From contig QIAR01000361.1 in the NCBI GenBank assembly GCA_003225595.1, forward strand, positions 1 through 5,508: a stretch of DNA of 5,508 nt, written 5' to 3'. How positions within the stretch are numbered: position 1 is the stretch's first letter; each line of letters starts with the position of its first letter. The translations under genes were made by a program, and so were the position numbers. A model generated the notes under the pieces. The model ran no database searches. It was not told the origin of the DNA and saw only the letters and a list, made by a program, of their open reading frames with translations. Of the stretch, positions 1 through 5,508 are shown one piece after another. The DNA is from Acidobacteriota bacterium. Lineage in GTDB: Bacteria > Acidobacteriota > Terriglobia > Terriglobales > Acidobacteriaceae.

Positions 1-44
1 ATAGAAAGATTCTGTAGCCTTCCTGAAACCACTAGAGGACCCGA

Positions 45-68
45 CCACGGGAATGCTGTCCTTCGTGG
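45..68 (+). other. weak hairpin in the leader upstream of uvrA
   Basis: An imperfect inverted repeat lies 30 bases before the uvrA start. The arms CCACG (45-49) and CGTGG (64-68) pair, and an inner GGA (50-52) pairs with TCC (59-61) around a six-base loop, with a two-base TT bulge. No T-run follows, so it is not a typical intrinsic terminator. It could be a leader structure or chance. I see no clear -35/-10 promoter and no obvious LexA-type operator in positions 1-98, but the operator sequence of this organism is unknown and only 98 bases are visible. Confidence 0.2.
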
Positions 69-98
69 CGTAGGGTGTTTGCGGCGGTCCCTTTTACG

Positions 99-3050
99 AT
101 GTCCAACGACAGTATTGTGGTTAGCGGTGCCCGGGTCCATAACCTCAAGAATATCGACTTCGAAATCCCCCATAACACTCTCACCGTCGTCACTGGGGTT
201 TCGGGCTCGGGCAAGTCTTCGCTTGCGTTCGATACGATTTACGCCGAGGGCCAGCGCCGCTATGTCGAGTCGCTTTCCGCTTACGCTCGGCAATTCCTGG
301 AGCGGATCGAAAAACCTGACGCGGACTTGATCGATGGCATTGCCCCGGCGGTGGCGATCCGCCAGAAGAATACCACCCGCAACCCGCGCTCCACTGTCGC
401 GACCGCTACCGAAATTTACGATTACCTGCGGCTGCTCTTTGCCCGTGTCGGCCGGACGAATTGCCTGAACTGCGGTAATGAAGTGAAAAAGGACACGGTC
501 GACGAAGTGGCGAGCACCGTCCTCGCGTTAGGACAAGGTACGCGGCTCAACGTTCTGTTCCCGCTGCAGAGCGCAGCACCGCAATCGGCACACGGGCGAG
601 ATGCCCGTGCCTCCACGGGTAAGAATCGCGGCAGTAAGAAGGTAGCGGCTGGTAAAGCGAGTGTTCCGTCCGATCAACTGAAGAATCGCCTGTTCGATCT
701 TCGCCAGCGCGGCTTCAATCGTCTTTACCAGAGGGACCAGATTTTCGAATTCTCGACGCCTGAGTCGCTGCTCGAAATCAATTTCGACGAGCCAGTGTTT
801 GTGCTGGTCGATCGCCTCGTGGTTTCTGCGGACGCTCGCCCTCGCATCGTAGATGCAACCGAAATCTCTTATCGCGAAGCGGGCGAGGTGATCTTTGAAA
901 CCCCGCGCAGAGACGATCAAGCTCCGCGGCAGTTCCGTTTTTCACAGCGGTTTGAGTGCAAGCAGTGCAACATCCGCTACGAGGAGCCGGAGCCGCGGCT
1001 TTTCTCCTTCAATAATCCCTATGGCGCCTGCCCTCGTTGTCAGGGTTTCGGCAACACGATCGATTTCGATCTCGATCTGGTTATTCCCAACAAATCCAAG
1101 ACTCTGAATCAGGGCGCGATTGAGCCATGGACCAAACCCAAGTATCGGCCGTTATTCACAGAACTCAAGCGCTTCGCCCGCCAGGCTGGAATCCCTCTTG
1201 ATCTGCCTTGGGCCGAACTCGAACTTGAGCACCAGAAGATGATTATCGATGGGGAGGGCCGATTTCCGGGAGTGCGCGGTTTCTTCAATCATCTGGAACG
1301 CAAGAAGTACAAGCTCCATGTCCGCGTGTTCCTGAGCCGGTACCGCGGATATTCCCTGTGCTCGACTTGCAATGGCGCGCGCCTGCGCCGGGAAGCTCGC
1401 CAGGTGAAGATCAATGGGAGGCACATTTGCGACGTGTGCAGCATGACGGTGGAAGAGGCCTCGAAGTTTTTCGATCAGCTCGTGCTGACCGAGCAGGAAG
1501 CCGCGATTGCAGAAAAAATTCTGCAGGAAATTCGGGAACGGCTGCTCTTCCTGAACGAAGTCGGGTTGGAATACCTCGCTTTAGATCGGCTTTCTTCCAC
1601 ACTTTCGGGCGGCGAAGCCCAGCGGATTCAGCTTGCCACCTCGCTGGGTTCACGCCTGGTTGGCACACTTTATGTTCTGGATGAGCCTTCTATTGGGCTG
1701 CACAGCCGGGACACCCATCGCCTGATCAAGATCCTTCACGATTTGCGCGAGCTGGGCAACACGATCTTGGTGGTCGAGCACGATCCCGATATCATGCGCG
1801 CCTCTGACCGCATCCTCGATCTCGGCCCGGGTGCGGGCGAGAACGGTGGAAAGGTCATCGCCACCGGAACCTACGAGGAGATCAAGAATACTCCAGCATC
1901 GCTCACCGGCCGCTATCTCGCGGAAGAACTGCGCATCCAGGTGCCTCCGGTCCGTCGCAAGCCTGGAAGGCAATTCATCCAGATCTTTGGCGCCCGAGCG
2001 CACAACCTGAAACACATTGACCTGAAGATCCCCCTGGGGATGATCGTGGCAATCACGGGTGTTTCAGGGTCAGGCAAATCCAGTCTGCTGCACGATGTGC
2101 TGTTTCAGGCGGTGGCGGCGGCCAAGAAGCAAAACGACGGCGCGCAGCCGACGGCGGCAACATGGGATCGGCTTGAAGGCGCAGAGCTCATCGATGACCT
2201 GGTCCTCGTGGATCAGTCGCCCATCGGCCGTACACCGCGCTCGAATCCAGTAACCTACATCAAGGCTTTCGACGGCATCCGCGATCTGTTCGCTTCCTTG
2301 CCCGAAGCCCGGAAACGCGGCTTCACCGCCGGCCACTTCTCTTTCAATATTCCTGGCGGGCGCTGTGAGAACTGCCAGGGAGACGGCACGGTCACTGTGG
2401 AGATGCAGTTCCTGGCCGATGTGGAGCTGATCTGCGAGGAGTGCAAAGGGACACGCTTCAAGCCTCAAGTACTCGAGGTCCGTTACAAAGGCAAGAATAT
2501 CCATGAAGTGCTAAACCTCACAGTGAAAGAGGCGTTGAGGTTTTTTGCCGAGGTCCCCAAGGTGACGGAGAAATTGCGTGTCCTGGAGGAAGTAGGGGTC
2601 GGATATTTGCGGCTGGGCCAATCGGCGACAACCCTGTCTGGGGGCGAAGCGCAGCGCATGAAATTGGCGGCGCACTTACAACCAGCGGCGCGGCAAACGG
2701 GACACCCGACGGCGCGCGAAAATGGGTCGCGCTTTCGCCATCGTATGCTCTACATTTTCGATGAACCGACGACCGGACTACACTTTGATGACGTAAGCAA
2801 ACTGCTTTCTGCCTTCCGCCGTCTAATTGATGCAGGGGGCTCGATAATCGTGATCGAACACAATCTTGAGGTCATTAAGACAGCGGATTGGGTGGTCGAT
2901 CTCGGTCCCGAAGGCGGCGACCGCGGCGGATATGTCGTGGGTTCGGGACCACCTGAAGCGATCGCCAAGCTGCCCGATTCCTACACTGGCAAGTACCTGG
3001 CCCGCATCTTAGATGGTAACGGAGCCGCTCGTTCCAATGGCAACAAGTAG
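99..3050 (+). CDS. uvrA: UvrA, excinuclease ABC subunit A (DNA damage recognition ATPase)
   Basis: UvrA dimerises, scans DNA for bulky lesions in the cytoplasm and loads UvrB in nucleotide excision repair. From the ATG at 99 the protein has 983 residues. ABC module I shows Walker A GVSGSGKSS (33-41), Q-loop region around Q89, signature LSGGEAQ (502-508) and Walker B LYVLDE (524-529). Module II shows Walker A GVSGSGKS (654-661), signature LSGGEAQ (846-852) and Walker B LYIFDE (884-889). Cysteine pairs C287/C290 with C311/C314, and C756/C759 with C779/C782, match the family's zinc modules; further CxxC pairs are C122/C125 and C421/C424. The family is usually about 940 residues; the excess is mainly two insertions, near 155-180 (UvrB-binding domain) and 865-880. 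A GTG at 75 would add eight residues, but the ATG gives the typical N-terminus leading into SGARVHNLKNID. No strong Shine-Dalgarno is visible for either start. The 3' end overlaps the next gene by 14 bases. Confidence 0.97.
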   Translation: MSNDSIVVSGARVHNLKNIDFEIPHNTLTVVTGVSGSGKSSLAFDTIYAEGQRRYVESLSAYARQFLERIEKPDADLIDGIAPAVAIRQKNTTRNPRSTVATATEIYDYLRLLFARVGRTNCLNCGNEVKKDTVDEVASTVLALGQGTRLNVLFPLQSAAPQSAHGRDARASTGKNRGSKKVAAGKASVPSDQLKNRLFDLRQRGFNRLYQRDQIFEFSTPESLLEINFDEPVFVLVDRLVVSADARPRIVDATEISYREAGEVIFETPRRDDQAPRQFRFSQRFECKQCNIRYEEPEPRLFSFNNPYGACPRCQGFGNTIDFDLDLVIPNKSKTLNQGAIEPWTKPKYRPLFTELKRFARQAGIPLDLPWAELELEHQKMIIDGEGRFPGVRGFFNHLERKKYKLHVRVFLSRYRGYSLCSTCNGARLRREARQVKINGRHICDVCSMTVEEASKFFDQLVLTEQEAAIAEKILQEIRERLLFLNEVGLEYLALDRLSSTLSGGEAQRIQLATSLGSRLVGTLYVLDEPSIGLHSRDTHRLIKILHDLRELGNTILVVEHDPDIMRASDRILDLGPGAGENGGKVIATGTYEEIKNTPASLTGRYLAEELRIQVPPVRRKPGRQFIQIFGARAHNLKHIDLKIPLGMIVAITGVSGSGKSSLLHDVLFQAVAAAKKQNDGAQPTAATWDRLEGAELIDDLVLVDQSPIGRTPRSNPVTYIKAFDGIRDLFASLPEARKRGFTAGHFSFNIPGGRCENCQGDGTVTVEMQFLADVELICEECKGTRFKPQVLEVRYKGKNIHEVLNLTVKEALRFFAEVPKVTEKLRVLEEVGVGYLRLGQSATTLSGGEAQRMKLAAHLQPAARQTGHPTARENGSRFRHRMLYIFDEPTTGLHFDDVSKLLSAFRRLIDAGGSIIVIEHNLEVIKTADWVVDLGPEGGDRGGYVVGSGPPEAIAKLPDSYTGKYLARILDGNGAARSNGNK
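591..609. repeat. palindromic repeat-like element inside uvrA
   Basis: A perfect 7-bp inverted repeat, CACGGGC (591-597) and GCCCGTG (603-609), surrounds the five-base loop GAGAT. Read in the uvrA frame it encodes H165 to R170 of the run HGRDARAS. It sits in a segment absent from typical UvrA, between the FPL strand (near residue 150) and the conserved LKNRLFDLRQRGF segment. From general knowledge, GC-rich palindromes of the form CACGGGC-loop-GCCCGTG are dispersed in many copies in Acidobacteriota and some other phyla, so this may be one copy fixed in frame. Only one copy is present in this window, so repeat status is inferred. Confidence 0.5.
2688..2743 (+). other. extra loop in the second ATPase module of UvrA
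   Basis: Between the second signature motif (ending LAA at residue 858) and the second Walker B (starting L884) there are 25 residues where typical UvrA has about 10. The surplus of about 15 residues is rich in Arg, Ala, Gly and Thr and looks disordered. At DNA level it holds the inverted repeat GCGCGA (2714-2719) / TCGCGC (2727-2732) and a smaller CGGG-ACA-CCCG (2698-2708). The reading frame is intact and both motifs beside it are conserved, so the loop is presumably tolerated on the surface. The boundaries are approximate, taken from recalled family sequence rather than an alignment. Confidence 0.55.
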
Positions 3051-4350
3051 AGGATTTCTGGGTGCGGTGCTTGCCTTCGCCCTGAGCAGCGGGATCGTGT
3101 CTGCTCAGACCACGGGCAAGACTGTGCGCCACCACAAAGAAGCGGTGGTTGACCAATCCTCACCGGAGCTCGCACAAGCAGAAAGCGCAATCGACAAGAA
3201 GGACTACACGAGCGCAGAACCGCTGCTTAAGAAAGTAGTGGAGCGAACGCCTTCCGATTACCAAGCATGGTTCGATCTCGGCTTTGTATACAACGCGCTG
3301 GGCAGAAGCGAAGACTCGATCGCGGCCTACCGCAAATCTGTCGCGGCCAACCCGGACATTTTCGAATCGAAGTTGAATTTGGGATTAATGCTCGCCAAGG
3401 CACGCCAACCGGATGCTGAGCGCTTTCTTCGTGCGGCGATCAAACTGACTCCGGTGGGCCATGTGGAAGAGGGCCGCGAACGCGCCTGGCTATCGTTGGG
3501 TCATGTCCTGGAGGCAAACAAGCCGCAGGAAGCGCTAGAGGCGTACCGTGAAGCTGCTGCGCTGAAACCTAAGGATCCTGAGCCTCACATCTCCGCTGGC
3601 CTGCTACGCGAACGTCAGAGTGATCTAGCCGGGGCGGAGAAAGAATATCAGCAGGTGCTGACGCTGGAACCCCAATCGGTCGAAGCGCTCACCGCTCTGG
3701 CCAACATCTACATGCGCAGTAAGCGTCTGCCGGACGCCGAAAATGCGCTACGTAAGCTCGTTGCACTCCGTCCCGAAGACGCCGGCGTACACGTCCAACT
3801 GGGACGTATGCTGGCCGCTTTGGGAAAGACCGATGATGCAATTGCCCAACTTCAGACAGGACTGAAACTCGCTCCGGCTGATGCGGACGCGGAGCGCGAC
3901 TTGGCCGATCTCTATGCGACCGCGGGAAGATTTAATCAGGCAGAAGCCGTATATCGGTCGCTCTCGGGCGTGAGACCTAATGATGCCGAGCTTCATCAGG
4001 GACTCGGCCATACGCTGATGAAGCAAAGGAAATTCCCCGAAGCGCAGCAGGAATTTATCAGCGCCATTAAGTTGAAGCCGGATTTGGGCACCGTGTACGG
4101 CGATTTGGCTGCGGTAGCCAATGAGAATAAGAACTATGAACTCACGATAAAGGCGCTGGACGCGCGCGCCAAGCTTCTCCCGGAAATTCCGGTAAGCTAT
4201 TTTTTGCGCGCCATTGCCTATGATCATCTCCGGGATTACAAGCAGGCTGCGGCAAATTATCATTTGTTCCTACAGGCGGCCAATGGTCAGTTTCCGGACC
4301 AGGAATGGCAGGCCCGCCACCGCCTGATCGCGATCGAGCCGAAGAAGTAA
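3037..4350 (+). CDS. exported TPR-repeat protein
   Basis: This is a 437-residue protein with an N-terminal signal peptide followed by tetratricopeptide repeats, a fold that binds other proteins. Residues 1-23 have a basic start (R5), a hydrophobic core (about 7-21) and a likely signal peptidase I site VSA|Q after residue 23; no lipobox cysteine is present. From about residue 44 to 415 there are about eleven units of roughly 34 residues with the usual small/aromatic pattern, for example WFDLGFVYNALGRSEDSIAA and the Pro that ends most units (NP, KP, EP, RP, AP). No catalytic domain is visible, so it is most likely a scaffold in the periplasm or on an envelope complex. An ATG at 3013 is also in frame, but it would put eight residues, including an acidic one, before the signal peptide and has no Shine-Dalgarno; the ATG at 3037 has a weak GGAG about 13 bases upstream. 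It overlaps the end of uvrA by 14 bases and precedes the next gene by five. The specific partner is unknown. Confidence 0.9.
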   Translation: MATSRGFLGAVLAFALSSGIVSAQTTGKTVRHHKEAVVDQSSPELAQAESAIDKKDYTSAEPLLKKVVERTPSDYQAWFDLGFVYNALGRSEDSIAAYRKSVAANPDIFESKLNLGLMLAKARQPDAERFLRAAIKLTPVGHVEEGRERAWLSLGHVLEANKPQEALEAYREAAALKPKDPEPHISAGLLRERQSDLAGAEKEYQQVLTLEPQSVEALTALANIYMRSKRLPDAENALRKLVALRPEDAGVHVQLGRMLAALGKTDDAIAQLQTGLKLAPADADAERDLADLYATAGRFNQAEAVYRSLSGVRPNDAELHQGLGHTLMKQRKFPEAQQEFISAIKLKPDLGTVYGDLAAVANENKNYELTIKALDARAKLLPEIPVSYFLRAIAYDHLRDYKQAAANYHLFLQAANGQFPDQEWQARHRLIAIEPKK

Positions 4351-4355
4351 CTCAT

Positions 4356-4799
4356 ATGAGGAACTGGGGCGTCATTCTCGCCGTCCTTTTGGGCACTGCG
4401 CTCACCGCGTGGGCGCGGAAGGAGGAGACTCTGGAGGCACTCAAGAGCCGCGCAGAGTCCGCGAAGGTTGCGGACCGTCCCGGCATCTGCACTGAAATTG
4501 CCGAGCGCCAGCTTGATGCCGCCCACACACTTTATACCGACGGCAAGGCAGAGCAGGCGCGCGCCGCCATCGATGACGTTGTCCTTTACTCGGAACGGGC
4601 CGGCGACGCGGCCGCAACATCGGGCAAGAAGCTCAAGCACACGGAAATTGTCGTGCGAAAGATGGCACACAAGTTGCGAGACCTGAAGCGCACTCTCAGC
4701 TTCGAAGATCAACCCCCGGTACAGAACGCGATTGATCGCCTGGAGCACGTCCGCACCGATCTGCTGAGTAAGATGTTCGGCGTCAAGGGTGAAAAATGA
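4356..4799 (+). CDS. small exported helical protein of unknown function
   Basis: I do not recognise this 147-residue protein. Residues 1-20 form a likely signal peptide (R2, hydrophobic stretch about 5-18, cleavage site AWA|RK). The mature part is predicted to be almost all helix. Residues near 45-80 (YTDGKAEQARAAIDDVVLYS) resemble one TPR-like helix pair, and a long basic helix with a heptad-like pattern follows, including VVRKMAHKLRDLKRTL. There is a single cysteine at C45, in a poor context for a lipoprotein. The ATG at 4356 is preferred over the in-frame ATG at 4305 because it begins directly with the signal peptide and lies five bases after the TPR gene's stop, whereas the longer form would put a polar Pro-rich stretch ahead of it and overlap by 46 bases. 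Its stop overlaps the next start (ATGA). Close packing between two exported proteins suggests a role in the same envelope process. Confidence 0.8.
   Translation: MRNWGVILAVLLGTALTAWARKEETLEALKSRAESAKVADRPGICTEIAERQLDAAHTLYTDGKAEQARAAIDDVVLYSERAGDAAATSGKKLKHTEIVVRKMAHKLRDLKRTLSFEDQPPVQNAIDRLEHVRTDLLSKMFGVKGEK
4785..4791 (+). promoter_or_regulatory. probable ribosome binding site for the gene at 4796
   Basis: AAGGGTG ends four bases before the ATG at 4796; its AGG core is seven bases from the start, a normal Shine-Dalgarno spacing. It lies within the last codons of the preceding gene, which, with the ATGA overlap, fits translational coupling. It is the clearest ribosome binding site in the window. 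Confidence 0.5.
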
Positions 4800-5341
4800 T
4801 TTTCCCCAGCCCGTTTGTCCGTATTTGTGTGTTCTTATTTTGCTTTCCGGCCGCCTTTAGTAGCGCGCAAGGCAGGCACGCCTCACTGACTCCTGCTGAA
4901 GCTGACCAGTTGCGGGATACGGCCATGGAACCGGACCAGCGTCTCAAGCTGTTCGTCAAGTTCACGCGTGCCCGCCTCGCCTCACTCGAACAGATGCGTA
5001 GCGATCCCAAGGTCACTGACCGCGGCAAGCAGACCCATGACCAACTCGAAGAGTTCCTGGCCCTCTACGACGAACTTAACGATAACGTTGATACGTACGC
5101 CGGTCGCAAGAACGACATTCGCAAACCGCTCAAGGCCGTCATCGAAGCCGATACCGAGTTTCAGGCAAAATTGCGCGCGCTGAAGGATGCCGCCGGAATC
5201 CAGGAAGCTGAAGCCAAACAGTACGAGTTTGTGCTCTCGAATGTGATTGACGCGGTGGACAGCGGGGCTGACGATCACCGCAAACTCCTCGCCGAGGAAG
5301 AAGAAGCGGCCAAGCATAAGAAGAAAAAAGCGAGCCCTTAA
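4796..5341 (+). CDS. small exported coiled-coil-like protein of unknown function
   Basis: I do not recognise this 181-residue protein. Residues 1-24 look like a signal peptide with a hydrophobic core (about 7-21) and a cleavage site SSA|Q; C11 and C16 lie within the core and do not form a proper lipobox. The mature chain is charged and helical, with no cysteine and no known catalytic motif. Segments that look likely to be conserved are RLKLFVKFTRARLASLEQM (about 49-67) and LYDELNDNVDTYAGRKNDIR (about 89-108). The C-terminus has an acidic run EEEE followed by a lysine-rich tail KHKKKKASP, which may bind an acidic surface or nucleic acid, although an exported location makes an envelope polymer more plausible. 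The start overlaps the previous stop by four bases and has a ribosome binding site. It is the last gene of the apparent operon. Confidence 0.82.
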   Translation: MIFPSPFVRICVFLFCFPAAFSSAQGRHASLTPAEADQLRDTAMEPDQRLKLFVKFTRARLASLEQMRSDPKVTDRGKQTHDQLEEFLALYDELNDNVDTYAGRKNDIRKPLKAVIEADTEFQAKLRALKDAAGIQEAEAKQYEFVLSNVIDAVDSGADDHRKLLAEEEEAAKHKKKKASP

Positions 5342-5508
5342 CTGTTAAGAGTGCTAAGCGACTCGCTAAGATGGCAGAGAAAGAACAATTCCATTTCTTC
5401 TGCCTGCGAATTCTCCGCGTATTCTGGGACCAAAGATTTTCTCGTGCTAATCTACCTCCAACGTGAGAGAGAGTCTTCCCCACATTTTCCAGGAAAGTTA
5501 TCGCGAAC
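5342..5508. other. intergenic region after the operon
   Basis: No coding region is supported here on either strand. A weak stem is possible just after the last stop: AGCG-ACT-CGCT near 5357-5367 with poor flanking pairing, and a bulged AT-rich stem CAGAGAAA / TTTCTTCTG between about 5375 and 5404. Neither is followed by a clear T-run, so I do not call a terminator. The stretch may hold the end of the operon transcript and the promoter of the next gene, which lies outside the window. Confidence 0.4.

Noticed and set aside
75..98. GTG start at 75 that would extend UvrA by eight residues
   Set aside because: The added residues are not typical of UvrA, no ribosome binding site precedes it, and the ATG at 99 gives the usual N-terminal distance to the first conserved motif.
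1..98. Open + strand frame from base 1 that might be the tail of an upstream gene
   Set aside because: It is short, runs on into uvrA in the wrong frame, and encodes nothing recognisable.
357..365. Arg88 before the Q-loop Gln89 in UvrA, where many UvrA proteins have Glu or Asp
   Set aside because: I recall the AIRQK form as a normal variant in several phyla, and the surrounding motif is intact, so it is not evidence of a defective enzyme.
3748..4263. Long open frame on the minus strand (171 codons) opposite the TPR gene
   Set aside because: It lies wholly within a well-supported TPR coding region, its product has no recognisable motif, and long antisense frames are common opposite GC-rich genes.
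4287..4748. Minus-strand open frame of 153 codons opposite the first small exported gene
   Set aside because: Its predicted protein lacks recognisable features, whereas the + strand frame has a signal peptide, correct spacing and a coupled downstream gene.
5357..5404. Possible intrinsic terminator after the last gene
   Set aside because: The stems are short or bulged and no T-run follows; too weak to call.
5139..5483. Minus-strand open frame of 114 codons reaching into the 3' intergenic region
   Set aside because: Mostly antisense to the last gene; the product is low-complexity and Arg-rich with no recognisable domain and no clear ribosome binding site.

Overview
The window looks like a piece of chromosome from a GC-rich bacterium (GC content in the high fifties by eye). 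The best guess is Acidobacteriota. That guess rests on the wording of the UvrA protein (for example the run VAIRQKNTTRNPRSTVATATEI), on a palindrome encoding HGRDARAS of a kind I associate with acidobacterial and related genomes, and on the style of the secreted TPR protein. It is an inference from recognition, not a database result. All four supported genes lie on the + strand and the DNA is almost completely coding; there is no tRNA, rRNA, CRISPR array, insertion sequence or phage gene.

Layout. Positions 1-98 are a short leader with one weak hairpin and no supported gene. Positions 99-3050 encode UvrA, the damage-recognition ATPase of nucleotide excision repair. It is complete, with both ABC ATPase modules and all zinc-binding cysteines in place, but it is about 40 residues longer than the usual 940 because of two insertions. 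One, in the UvrB-binding domain, carries a perfect 7-bp inverted repeat translated in frame. The other lies between the second ABC signature and the second Walker B. Positions 3037-4350 encode an exported protein made almost entirely of TPR repeats (about eleven). Positions 4356-4799 and 4796-5341 encode two small, predicted exported, helix-rich proteins that I do not recognise. Positions 5342-5508 are non-coding as far as I can see.

How the genes fit together. The four genes are packed head to tail: a 14-base overlap, a 5-base gap and a 4-base ATGA overlap. They are probably co-transcribed, with translational coupling at least for the last pair. Functionally there is a divide: UvrA works in the cytoplasm on DNA, while the three downstream products all start with signal peptides and should act in the periplasm or cell envelope. 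The three secreted products may form a functional unit that shares a transcript with uvrA without taking part in repair. I see no convincing new defence or mobile system; the most interesting points are the repeat-derived insertion in UvrA and the uncharacterised exported trio.
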